The notes beneath the pieces were generated by a model. That model was given only the letters and a program-made list of their open reading frames with translations. It was not told the origin of the DNA and did no database searches. Shown in pieces: positions 14,308 to 21,603 of a stretch of DNA of 24,684 nucleotides. Within the stretch, counting starts at the first letter, position 1. Each line of letters opens with the position of its first letter. The translations under genes were made by a program, and so were the position numbers. The stretch lies in the IMG/VR virus record IMGVR_UViG_3300031857_001308, positions 1-24,684 of that record, one strand, 5' to 3'. This DNA comes from a virus.

Positions 14308-14682
14308 TTAGTTAGTGAAAGTTGCAGTTGCAGTTACAGCAACGTTTGCTGAAGACCATGCATTTGAAAGTGCATCGTCAAGTGTAGTTGTAGTCCAAGC
14401 CTGTACAGGATATACAGCGATTGCTAGTGTATCGTCAGTTGCGTTGGTGTACTCATACATGTATACAGTTGCAAGCTGCTGAACAGTCTGGAATACTGCA
14501 TTGATGTTGTCAGCTACCTGTGAACCGTTACCAGTGATGGTGAAGAACTCAAGCTTTGGACCCTGAGGCTGTACAGTTACAGCAGAATCAATTGCTGAAG
14601 TTGAACCTTCGTTGGTGTACGCAGGAGCGTCATAGTTCATGACTTGCTGGAAGTCACCGTTTACTCTTGTGAATTGTGCCAT
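14308..14682 (-). CDS. Small virion structural protein, 124 residues
   Basis: The sequence starts M-A-Q-F-T-R-V-N-G-D-F-Q-Q-V-M and continues with P-Q-G-P-K-L-E-F-F-T-I-T-G (about 38-50) and Q-Q-L-A-T-V-Y-M-Y-E (about 68-77). It has few charges and much Thr, Ala, Val and Asn, typical of a decoration or tail accessory protein, and I recall similar proteins in marine T4-like phages. AAGGAAAACGAAA precedes the ATG. It is the only gene here that has both its own late promoter and a strong terminator, and its leader starts with a UUCG hairpin, suggesting a stable, abundant monocistronic mRNA. Exact virion role is not known. Confidence 0.8.
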   Translation of the reverse strand: MAQFTRVNGDFQQVMNYDAPAYTNEGSTSAIDSAVTVQPQGPKLEFFTITGNGSQVADNINAVFQTVQQLATVYMYEYTNATDDTLAIAVYPVQAWTTTTLDDALSNAWSSANVAVTATATFTN

Positions 14683-14704
14683 TTTCGTTTTCCTTGTATA
14701 AAAG

Positions 14705-14718
14705 TGAGCCGAAGCTCA
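14705..14718 (-). promoter_or_regulatory. 5' UUCG hairpin in the leader of the 124-residue gene
   Basis: Minus strand TGAGC-TTCG-GCTCA, a five-pair stem closed by the exceptionally stable C(UUCG)G tetraloop. It begins within about three bases of the predicted late start site. Only four T residues follow, so a terminator role is less likely. Confidence 0.6.
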
Positions 14719-14724
14719 TACTAT

Positions 14725-14732
14725 TATTTATG
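14725..14732 (-). promoter_or_regulatory. Late promoter box for the 124-residue structural gene
   Basis: CATAAATA on the minus strand, the same octamer as at the tail fibre gene, about 45 bases before the ATG. Confidence 0.72.
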
Positions 14733-14759
14733 CCTGAACGAAAAAAACTTGGTTTTGGA

Positions 14760-15854
14760 TTACTTTTTCTTACCAAAATGTGCAGCACTGAAGCCACCGC
14801 GGTTGACTAATTTGACTAGTCCGTTAGGTGTATTGAACACGAATCCTTCTCCGCCAGGTCTATCGTTGATAGACTGTTCTACACCCTGAACCTGTTGCTC
14901 TAATTGAGCAGCCAAACTATTCTTGAGATTGGCGATAGCAAAATACAAGTTCATCAATGCGTCAAGCTGTTTCTTGTTCTTGACAAGATAGCCATCACCG
15001 TCACCCACTAAGAAACGATATTGCTTTCCGCTGACATTGCTTTGTAACCATTGATCTATTGGAAGATTAGTTTGATTAGTTGCAATATGTCCTAGATACT
15101 TCTGTAGTGCGTTTCTTGCAACACCATCCATACCTGATAAGAAGTCATCTAACTGACCATTCTGTGACAGTGCTTGATTTACTTTAGATACTTCATTGTT
15201 GGGTGCAGTCAAGCTAAAGTCAATGCCCATGTTAGGAGTAAGAATAGCGACTTCGTTATTTCCCTCTAGACCCTGACCATTCCAGGGTGAAGGTTTGCCT
15301 CCGACTTCACTGAAGTATTGATGAACTGCTACGCCACCATTGGTGCCTGCGATAGTCTTACCCAACTCAGAGTTAGCAGGTACTGCGTATGTAACAGTGT
15401 TTGGCTTGAATACTAGCTTGCCATTCTGATCGGCTAGTTGGTCTCCCCACATTAAGTCTCCCCAAAAGAAGCCTTTGCTACTTCCAACAGCAGCTTTTAG
15501 TCCATCCCAAATATTGTTTAACTTCTGATATAGTTCAGGACGACTCTTGCCTCTACTTGCATCATACTCTTGCCAAAACTTAGGACTTGTGCCTAGATAC
15601 TCAGAACCTTTGTCAAACATATACTTGTCTGATACAGTGAATTGTCCCTTGTCGTTGTAGCCGAAAATCAATGCAGGGAAGCCGTCCCACTTAATAGTGA
15701 GAGTTTCTGGATTATCAATGACATAATACATTGAATCAACTGCATCTTTAGCAGCGCCCGAGCCAGCAAAAACTGAGTCTTCAGGGTGTGGGGTGCGAGG
15801 ATTTGCAGCTTCAGTCAGATAGATTGATTCTTTTAGAATTTCTACGATTTTCAT
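14760..15854 (-). CDS. Ligase-fold (KxDG nucleotidyltransferase) protein, 364 residues
   Basis: Motifs of the covalent nucleotidyltransferase superfamily (DNA/RNA ligases, capping enzymes) appear in order: motif I K55-W-D-G58, where Lys would carry AMP; a motif III-like F-F-W-G-D-L-M-W (129-136); motif IV E336-G-F-V-F; and motif V L-V-K348-L-V. Long linkers (about 200 residues) separate III and IV, unlike compact ligases, so it may be a divergent ligase or a non-ligating relative. The N-terminus M-K-I-V-E-I-L-K-E...Y-L-T-E/A resembles T4 capsid-targeting peptides. The ATG overlaps the stop of the nucleotidyltransferase gene by four bases (ATGA). Substrate unknown. Confidence 0.75.
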   Translation of the reverse strand: MKIVEILKESIYLTEAANPRTPHPEDSVFAGSGAAKDAVDSMYYVIDNPETLTIKWDGFPALIFGYNDKGQFTVSDKYMFDKGSEYLGTSPKFWQEYDASRGKSRPELYQKLNNIWDGLKAAVGSSKGFFWGDLMWGDQLADQNGKLVFKPNTVTYAVPANSELGKTIAGTNGGVAVHQYFSEVGGKPSPWNGQGLEGNNEVAILTPNMGIDFSLTAPNNEVSKVNQALSQNGQLDDFLSGMDGVARNALQKYLGHIATNQTNLPIDQWLQSNVSGKQYRFLVGDGDGYLVKNKKQLDALMNLYFAIANLKNSLAAQLEQQVQGVEQSINDRPGGEGFVFNTPNGLVKLVNRGGFSAAHFGKKK

Positions 15855-16717
15855 TTTACGATATCCAATAGTGTTCTAAACCAATCACTTGAACCGACAC
15901 TCTCGCTAAGCTTGATATCAGTAGGTACGCCTACATCTTTTACTATAGAATTTTCTGCAAAGTCTTTAAGTATAACATTAACTAAATCAGGTGAATAGTT
16001 CTTATCCATAGCTTTACGCAATGTTTCATACGAATACAAGTCATCTGCGCTGTCAAGCTTTAATACATCGGCAATCTCATTTGGATCTTTGTATGGACCA
16101 TCAATGATTTTGTTATTATTCTTCTTGGTATATCCATCACCCTTCTTGTTAGGTTCAGGAGTTCTTAATACTCTGATTAGACCGTCTGTAGGGCTCCACA
16201 TATATCTCTGAGATTGCGCTGGTCTACCATCTGCAATCTTTTGTTCTGACTCTTGCCGATCAAGATGTGCTGCAATACTTGAGATAAGAATGTTTCTGAA
16301 TACGCCCTTATACTTGCTATCTTTCTCGTGAGGAGCGTGATAGAATGTCTTCAACCAACCCGGATCTCCGGGCATAAAGTCTACCTGAACATAACCTGTT
16401 CTCGGCTTGCCCTCTACTTTTTTGTTAGGGTCATAATCTGCAATCTTAACTTTAGTCATGATAACAGAACTTTTGGCAATGTCAAGTACCTCAGGAATAT
16501 TTTTTAGTTTTTCTACAAAATCAGGAATATCTTCTGCGTCAATTTGTAGTGCAATATCAATATCACCAGAGAACTCTTTCTTACCTACGCTGCCCAAGAC
16601 ATTATTTTTTAGGTCAATACCTAAAATCTTTTCTAGGCTATCCAATGTGGGTTCAATCTCATCAACATGGATTGCGCCAACACCGGGCATTGCCCCACCT
16701 TCAGATAAAATTGTCAT
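15851..16717 (-). CDS. Pol-beta-type nucleotidyltransferase, 288 residues
   Basis: The active-site signature is G42-S43-x6-S50-G51-D52-I-D54, with a third carboxylate in V-Q-V-D113-F-M: the G-S/h-D-x-D/h-D-h pattern of Pol-beta-like enzymes that transfer a nucleotide to RNA, protein or a small molecule. The rest is helical and basic, with P-G-D-P-G-W-L-K-T-F and a Lys/Asn-rich segment near 190-200. The opening M-T-I-L-S-E/G-G-A-M also resembles other phage nucleotidyltransferases I remember, which lie beside K-W-D-G proteins. It overlaps the upstream gene by one base (TAATG) and the ligase-fold gene by four. Function in infection unknown. Confidence 0.78.
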   Translation of the reverse strand: MTILSEGGAMPGVGAIHVDEIEPTLDSLEKILGIDLKNNVLGSVGKKEFSGDIDIALQIDAEDIPDFVEKLKNIPEVLDIAKSSVIMTKVKIADYDPNKKVEGKPRTGYVQVDFMPGDPGWLKTFYHAPHEKDSKYKGVFRNILISSIAAHLDRQESEQKIADGRPAQSQRYMWSPTDGLIRVLRTPEPNKKGDGYTKKNNNKIIDGPYKDPNEIADVLKLDSADDLYSYETLRKAMDKNYSPDLVNVILKDFAENSIVKDVGVPTDIKLSESVGSSDWFRTLLDIVK

Positions 16718-18108
16718 TATTTAACATTTTGCCTTTGCACTTGTAGAATTACTTTTTGTTGTTCTTCCTTCGGCAGTGAAGCTAGTGCGGCTACTAATTG
16801 TTCACTAGTTAGACCGCCACCTGGCTGAACTCCCGTAGTATTCTGTACTGCATTTTTCGCTCCAGCAGGCATTCCGCCGCCGCCACGCTGTCCTGTAATA
16901 GAATAGGCGAATCTAGCTAAACTCTTTATTGCTGCTTTTCCTCCGTCAGACTTATAAGTGTCTTGAATCTTTTTAATTTGAGGAATTACAGCAGCTTTTT
17001 TACTTTCCCAATTAGCCCCATCCATGTATTGTCCAAACCATTCAAGCATGTGATCTGTAATACTAACAGTTGCATCATTGCCGCCTTCCATTTCTGAAAT
17101 CACGCTTTCAAAGATATTATTTAGGTTGTGATAGGTAGACTCAGCTAATTTACCGGTTGCTCCCAAACTACTCAACGGAGTGTTTGGTGTAATCTTCATT
17201 CCTTTAGGAGCCCACTTGTATTGTTGGTTTTGTTGATTTGTAGCCGGCGCTGGAGTAGCAGTCGGAGTTTTACCGGCAGGAGGTGTGCCGGGGGCGGTAG
17301 GTGAACCGGGTCTTGCAGCAGTAGTGGGGGTAGCAGGTGCACCTGGCTTTGCAGCGGGTGTTGCTGCCGGTGTTCCTGGCTTTGCTGGTGGCCCGGTGAA
17401 TATTGGGGGTCGGGCCGATGAAGAGGTTCCTGCCGGCGTCGTTGTTGCTGTTCCTGGCTTAGGAGCAGTAGTAGAAGTAGCGGGTGCACCTGGCTTAGGA
17501 GCAGTAGTAGAAGTAGCGGGTGCACCTGGCTTAGGAGCAGTAGTAGAAGTAGCGGGTGCGCTTGGGCCACCTGTCGTAATGGATCCGGTTGCGCCTGTTG
17601 TACCTGCTTTCGTAGTTACGTTTGTACCTCGTTGAGCTAAAGTTGGTGCGTTTAGTGCATTAGTAGTATTCGTTGGGGCTACGCTTGTACCGGCAGCTCC
17701 TGATGCACTTGCGGTTCCTGATGCACTTGCGGTTCCTGATGCACTTGCGGTTCCTGATGCACCTGCGGTTCCTGATGCACCTGCGGCTCCTGATGCGGGG
17801 CCAACATTCTGAGGTGTTGCATTACCAAAATTAGCATTAGGATCTGTTGCAGTACCGGATTGTGTATTTGACGGAGTGCCGTACGGTTTATTTTTATCAA
17901 CATATCCGCTTTTTATTCCGTTGTCTAATGAGGTTATTGCGTCTTGATAAAAATCTCTTAGAAAGATATCTTGTGCTAATTGCTGCTTTCCACCTTTACC
18001 AGTAAACATACCCTTCAGTGCTGACATTGGCACCTCACCGAACATAGCGCCTGCTAAACTAGAAACTTCATCAATTTTTTTTGGTTGCTTGAATTCGTTA
18101 ATTTTCAT
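16717..18108 (-). CDS. Repeat-rich phage protein with Pro/Thr/Ala linker, 463 residues
   Basis: Three regions are visible: an N-terminal helical part (1-75), a long disordered linker rich in Ala, Thr, Pro and Gly (80-300), and a helical C-terminal part (310-463) with L-A-S-L-P-K-E-E-Q-Q-K-V. The linker contains five copies of a six-residue A-S-G-T-A-S/G-type unit and three copies of G-A-P-A-T-S-T-T-A-P-K-P. The start M-K-I-N-E-F-K-Q-P-K-K-I-D-E/V is like a T4 head-targeting peptide. GAGGAAG lies just before the ATG, and the gene overlaps the 81-residue gene by 11 bases. It may be a virion or internal head protein; no enzyme motif is seen. Confidence 0.8.
   Translation of the reverse strand: MKINEFKQPKKIDEVSSLAGAMFGEVPMSALKGMFTGKGGKQQLAQDIFLRDFYQDAITSLDNGIKSGYVDKNKPYGTPSNTQSGTATDPNANFGNATPQNVGPASGAAGASGTAGASGTASASGTASASGTASASGAAGTSVAPTNTTNALNAPTLAQRGTNVTTKAGTTGATGSITTGGPSAPATSTTAPKPGAPATSTTAPKPGAPATSTTAPKPGTATTTPAGTSSSARPPIFTGPPAKPGTPAATPAAKPGAPATPTTAARPGSPTAPGTPPAGKTPTATPAPATNQQNQQYKWAPKGMKITPNTPLSSLGATGKLAESTYHNLNNIFESVISEMEGGNDATVSITDHMLEWFGQYMDGANWESKKAAVIPQIKKIQDTYKSDGGKAAIKSLARFAYSITGQRGGGGMPAGAKNAVQNTTGVQPGGGLTSEQLVAALASLPKEEQQKVILQVQRQNVK
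17453..17560 (-). repeat. Three tandem 36-bp repeats
   Basis: Unit beginning cctggcttaggagcagta on the plus strand, copies at 17453-17488, 17489-17524 and 17525-17560, differing only in the last base. Each encodes 12 residues of the linker, so the reading frame is kept. More degenerate relatives flank the array. Confidence 0.9.
17699..17796 (-). repeat. Five and a half tandem 18-bp repeats
   Basis: Unit cctgatgcacttgcggtt from 17699, with copies every 18 bases to 17788 and a partial copy to 17796. The last two full copies carry a T-to-C change and the fifth also ends in ct. Each encodes six residues (N-T-A-S-G-A/S class) in frame. Confidence 0.9.
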
Positions 18109-18343
18109 TTTTCTTCCTCAAAGACTTAGTGAATCTTGCCTGATCTTTACTTTTGATTGCGCTCAAAAGCTTCTTTTCAAGAAGTTCAGCCTTTTCGGAA
18201 GGATATTGTTTCTGCATCAATTCAATTAAATTGATAGCACTAGTAATAATATTTGATGCACGAGATTCAATGATATGATTCATATCTCTTGTGTCACCAA
18301 ATGACTGTAGTTCCTCAAGAAGGCTTTTGGTTTTCTTTTGCAT
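18098..18343 (-). CDS. Conserved small helical phage protein, 81 residues
   Basis: An all-helical, basic protein with K-T-K-S-L-L-E-E-L (about 4-12), H-I-I-E-S-R-A-S-N-I-I-T-S-A-I-N-L-I-E-L (about 23-42) and a Lys/Arg-rich tail. I recall close relatives in T4-like marine phages beside gp41, without function. The longer frame starts with TTG inside the late promoter box, which cannot be transcribed from that promoter, so I chose ATG 18343 with AGGA twelve bases upstream. It is the first gene of the late operon that ends with the ligase-fold protein. Confidence 0.8.
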   Translation of the reverse strand: MQKKTKSLLEELQSFGDTRDMNHIIESRASNIITSAINLIELMQKQYPSEKAELLEKKLLSAIKSKDQARFTKSLRKKNEN

Positions 18344-18365
18344 AATAAGTAAAGATCCTATATTA

Positions 18366-18373
18366 TATTTATT
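18366..18373 (-). promoter_or_regulatory. Late promoter box for the 14.8-18.3 kb operon
   Basis: AATAAATA on the minus strand, immediately after the helicase stop codon and about 22 bases before the ATG at 18343. Confidence 0.65.
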
Positions 18374-18379
18374 CAACCT

Positions 18380-19777
18380 TTAGTTTTTCTTGAGGGAATT
18401 TAATAATGTTTTTAGCTTTGCACCTTGTACATCTGATACTACCTTAGCTTCTGTAGTAGGTAGGTTGTTAACAGTTTCACTTACTGAACTCGTAGTTTTG
18501 ATTTGATTCATAAGTTGTGTTGGAGTCTGCGTATGAGTCCTTCCTTCTTCTGGGTCTTCATCAGTAATACGCATAGTATCAATATTGTATTCCAAATCAA
18601 TCTTTTGACCAACACCAGTAGAACTACGAGATTTCATACACTGAATCTGATACTTGCCGCGCTCACGCATAGAACGTGAAGTGAAGATACCAAACACATA
18701 GTCCGCAGTATTAATCTTTGAAATACCACCTGCGATATGACTATGATCGAATTCAATTTCTTCAACAGCCGAACGGTTCAACTGTGAAGCAGTAATCATA
18801 AGAATGCCTAGCTCCTTAGACAAGTTACGAAGTTCTTCTGATACATACTTGTCCTTGATGAACTGGTCGTTTGGATTAACCTTAATACTGACGGGCATAA
18901 CAAGGTCAAGATAGTCAATCATAACAAAGTCAATCTTGATACCTGTCTGAATCTGCACTTCCTTGATGTAGCTGCGAATAGCGTTCACATTAGACTGCGC
19001 AGGCAATGCCTTAACACGATACTGACCCATCTTCTTGCCGTTCATCTTGACTCGCAACGCAGTATCTTCTAGGTTCTTGCGAATGTCTTTCGTACTCATA
19101 CTTGTAAGCATGGCGTCAGTACGAAGCGAAGTCAATTCTTCACTAAGTTCAAGCGTGATATAGACACCGCTGAGTCCTTGAGAAAGCCAGTTGAGTGCGA
19201 TGTTCATCATGACAAGCGACTTACCAGAACCAGAACCACCTGCGAAGATGTTAAGTTCACCGCGACTCATACCACCATACATGACTCTATCAAGCTGCGG
19301 CCAACCAGTAGACACCTGACCACCTTGATTGAAATACTTGTTCAATCGTTCTTGTGGGTCGGAGAAGTAGTCAGTACCCATATCACGCTGTAGACTGATT
19401 TGAACTGCATCTTTGATTAGCTTTTCAACAGGATCAAACTCACCCTTTTCAAGCAAGTCTGCCGCGCTAAGAATTGCACGTTCAAGTTCTTGTCTCTTAG
19501 TGAATGCTTCAAATTCTTCCAAGAACCAATCATAATGCCCCTGATCAAGTTCAGGAATATGTTCAATCGTTTCACTTGTAGTTGCTCTGATTTGCGTAGG
19601 ATCGGGCATGATGGAGTACTTAGTAGTATGCTCCACAATGAATTCTGCAACTGGACGTAATCTACGATCAAAGTTTTGAGGATTCATGATGTTCATAACA
19701 CGAGTATACAACTCCGCATTAGTAACCATCATTCGCAAGAAAAGTTCTTGAACGTCAGTGTTATATTCTTTTAGCAA
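18380..19777 (-). CDS. 41: Replicative DNA helicase, gp41/DnaB-type
   Basis: A hexameric RecA-fold helicase that unwinds the replication fork 5' to 3'. The N-terminal domain (about 1-135) is followed by S-T-G-W-P-Q-L-D (about 156-163), Walker A G-G-S-G-S-G-K-S (180-187), T-L-E-L-S-E (about 208-213), Walker B V-M-I-D-Y-L-D (285-291), and A-S-Q-L-N-R near 330, where the Gln is the sensor. The size of 465 residues fits T4 gp41 (475). No ATG is available near the conserved N-terminus; I chose TTG 19777 because AGAGGA lies seven bases ahead, inside the primase end. The TTG at 19798 is an alternative. It overlaps the primase by 17 bases. Confidence 0.92.
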   Translation of the reverse strand: MLKEYNTDVQELFLRMMVTNAELYTRVMNIMNPQNFDRRLRPVAEFIVEHTTKYSIMPDPTQIRATTSETIEHIPELDQGHYDWFLEEFEAFTKRQELERAILSAADLLEKGEFDPVEKLIKDAVQISLQRDMGTDYFSDPQERLNKYFNQGGQVSTGWPQLDRVMYGGMSRGELNIFAGGSGSGKSLVMMNIALNWLSQGLSGVYITLELSEELTSLRTDAMLTSMSTKDIRKNLEDTALRVKMNGKKMGQYRVKALPAQSNVNAIRSYIKEVQIQTGIKIDFVMIDYLDLVMPVSIKVNPNDQFIKDKYVSEELRNLSKELGILMITASQLNRSAVEEIEFDHSHIAGGISKINTADYVFGIFTSRSMRERGKYQIQCMKSRSSTGVGQKIDLEYNIDTMRITDEDPEEGRTHTQTPTQLMNQIKTTSSVSETVNNLPTTEAKVVSDVQGAKLKTLLNSLKKN

Positions 19778-20738
19778 TTTTATTCCTCTGCATTTCAATC
19801 TTAATTTTGCTGTTTGTTGCGCTTTGCAAGATACTTAGTAGTGTAGGGAGCTTGCCATACTTTAATAAAGCATCATTGGCATCCTTTATTCCCGGACCCC
19901 AGTTAGGAAGACTAACGTGAAAGCCCAAATCCAATGCTCTCTCACAAATAGTAAGTCCTGTCTTATCTTGATCGGGAACAATGATGATTTTCTTACGCAA
20001 TCTTTTCAGAACAGTAGCCTGTTCTTCGCTGATACTGTCATGTCCTAACGCACAGCCGTTAAAACTGATTGCGTCCAGCACGCCTTCAAATACCAAACAC
20101 ACTTCATACTCCGGCTTCTGCTGATCATAGCCGAACACATAGCCTGTCTGTTGATTCTTAATATACTTAGGTATTCTGTTGTCTAAAAATCTGCTGATGT
20201 ATCCTACATTCTTACCATCGTAAGTGTAGGGGACAATGATGCGATTTCTATTTCTTGCATAGTCAGTAGGAGTAACCATAAATGCGAAGTCATCAACAGC
20301 CAATCCTCTCGTAGTCAAGTATTCAACATATTTTTCGTGTTCAGGATTAGACGGGTCAACCGGTTCCGCATTGTCTGGAAGATTCACTTCATCAAACTTG
20401 ATTTTCCATTTAGGCTTTGAATCTGCTATGATATCAATCAAGCTTCTGTGACGAAGGCTTTCAAAGCTCCACTTGTTAATCTGTTCTTCGGGAATGCCGC
20501 ACCAGCCTAGCAATTCTCTAGCCTTGACTGCAATAGGTTGTCCAAGCACAAATCTTGTAGAGAAGCCGCAGTTGAAGCAGTGATATGTCCAATCATCATC
20601 GCTATCAAAGACGATGCCACCTCGCCCTCTATCGTCACGCCTATGGCCCCTGTGATGACAACAGACCGCGTCAAAGCTGTGCCATCCTTTAGAGGCAACT
20701 CTCTTTTTACCCGGAATGACGGACAGAATATCAAACAT
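19761..20738 (-). CDS. 61: DNA primase, gp61-type
   Basis: Makes RNA primers for lagging-strand synthesis and partners the gp41 helicase encoded just downstream. The N-terminal zinc ribbon uses C26-C27-H28-H29 and C54-F-N-C57. The TOPRIM catalytic core shows L-V-F-E218-G-V-L-D-A-I and I-I-V-P-D256-Q-D258-K-T-G, the Glu and DxD of the metal site. Its 325 residues fit the T4 gp61 length (342). A TGC-TATATT extended -10 box ends six bases before the ATG and there is no ribosome site, so a leaderless message is likely. Overlap with the helicase suggests balanced synthesis of the two primosome parts. Confidence 0.92.
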   Translation of the reverse strand: MFDILSVIPGKKRVASKGWHSFDAVCCHHRGHRRDDRGRGGIVFDSDDDWTYHCFNCGFSTRFVLGQPIAVKARELLGWCGIPEEQINKWSFESLRHRSLIDIIADSKPKWKIKFDEVNLPDNAEPVDPSNPEHEKYVEYLTTRGLAVDDFAFMVTPTDYARNRNRIIVPYTYDGKNVGYISRFLDNRIPKYIKNQQTGYVFGYDQQKPEYEVCLVFEGVLDAISFNGCALGHDSISEEQATVLKRLRKKIIIVPDQDKTGLTICERALDLGFHVSLPNWGPGIKDANDALLKYGKLPTLLSILQSATNSKIKIEMQRNKIAKRI

Positions 20739-20744
20739 TAAGAT

Positions 20745-20773
20745 AATATAGCAGTAAAATTGTTATCGTGCAA
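20745..20773 (-). promoter_or_regulatory. Extended -10 promoter for primase and helicase
   Basis: TGC-TATATT (hexamer 20750-20745) with TTGCAC (20773-20768) 17 bases upstream. The -10 is five of six with the TG extension; the -35 is only three of six. The predicted start is the A of the primase ATG. Confidence 0.55.
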
Positions 20774-21452
20774 GTATATTGGTTACCGCACCCGAATTAC
20801 TCGTGAACTCAACTTTAACGAATGGGTGGAAGCCGTGAATAGTGTAGCCTCTTGTTTCGCTTACATTAGCTAAATCAGTATCATTAATAATATCGTACCA
20901 ATCACCATTAACAATAGTAGAACCTTGAATAGTTACGTTACCATAATATTCTTCATACTTTGTTTGAATTGTCAACACTGGATTGTCTTGAGTATTGATT
21001 ACACTTGTATAGTATACGAGGTTAGTGTTCCCTGAGCTATTACTAATATTGGGGAAAGGTTGTCCAGTTGGAATAGTAACTATTTCAGAAGGAACAAAGG
21101 AAGGAAGGACAGAGTTGACGATGTTCATATCGCCTCTTGCCCCTGCATTCTGATCTACGAACACCGGAAAGTCAAATTGTCCTTCAGGAATTTCTAATGA
21201 GTAATATGCTTTCTGTGCAGGGAAATCTTCAATCTCTGCTGAGTTAAGTCTTAATGAGGCTATACCAGTTAATGCGAAATCTAAATCTAACGCTTTTGAA
21301 AGTAAAACCTCAGTGCCGTCATAATTCAATATTCTGCACTTAATGCTTTTTCCAGTAATATCTACGGGCTTCTGTTCCTGATTCAAGAACTGAAATTGAA
21401 TTCTGTTGTCAACACCCTTGTGTAGAGTTAGTGGTTTAGCATATTGTGGCAT
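20763..21452 (-). CDS. Baseplate-type virion protein with BppU-like N-terminal domain
   Basis: From ATG 21452 the protein has 229 residues. Residues 5-90 (L-H-K-G-V-D-N-R-I-Q-F-Q-F-L-N-Q...P-V-D-I-T-G-K-S-I) fit the immunoglobulin-like N-terminal domain of phage baseplate upper proteins (BppU type). The rest is beta-rich, with few charges. An alternative GTG start at 21530, in frame and preceded by a perfect AAGGAG eight bases away, would add 26 residues; the conserved-looking domain begins right after the ATG, which is why I prefer it. A late promoter is upstream at 21558-21551. It precedes the primase promoter, so it seems independently regulated. Confidence 0.75.
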   Translation of the reverse strand: MPQYAKPLTLHKGVDNRIQFQFLNQEQKPVDITGKSIKCRILNYDGTEVLLSKALDLDFALTGIASLRLNSAEIEDFPAQKAYYSLEIPEGQFDFPVFVDQNAGARGDMNIVNSVLPSFVPSEIVTIPTGQPFPNISNSSGNTNLVYYTSVINTQDNPVLTIQTKYEEYYGNVTIQGSTIVNGDWYDIINDTDLANVSETRGYTIHGFHPFVKVEFTSNSGAVTNILAR

Positions 21453-21550
21453 ATATTTTCTCGGTGAATTTCCTGTTAGGAGAACTACGATTTGTCTCTG
21501 GACATATACAAAAACTGAAGTGGTGTACACAAATCTTTCTCCTTGTCAAG

Positions 21551-21558
21551 TATTTATT
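21551..21558 (-). promoter_or_regulatory. Late promoter box for the baseplate-type gene
   Basis: AATAAATA on the minus strand, followed after a few bases by AAGGAG. It lies back to back with the plus-strand box at 21564-21571. Confidence 0.65.
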
Positions 21559-21563
21559 ACTAA

Positions 21564-21571
21564 AATAAATA
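21564..21571 (+). promoter_or_regulatory. Late promoter box for the 125-residue gene
   Basis: AATAAATA on the plus strand, 32 bases before the ATG at 21604. It is the same octamer as its divergent partner, five bases away. Confidence 0.6.
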
Positions 21572-21603
21572 GTTTGGGTAAAATGGTGTAAATAGATTAG
21601 ATT

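Noticed and set aside
14705-14718. The UUCG hairpin as a terminator of the ligase-fold operon
   Set aside because: The stem is only five pairs with four following T residues, and it lies immediately after a late promoter; a leader role fits better, though weak termination is not excluded.
17196-17635. Long frames on both strands across the tandem repeats
   Set aside because: The repeats have unit lengths divisible by three, so they keep several frames open; only the 463-residue frame has folded-looking ends and a ribosome site.
17453-17796. CRISPR-like repeated units
   Set aside because: The repeats are directly tandem with no spacers and encode protein in frame.
18344-18376. TTG-initiated longer form of the 81-residue protein
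   Set aside because: The extra codons are the late promoter box itself and would not be present in the late transcript.
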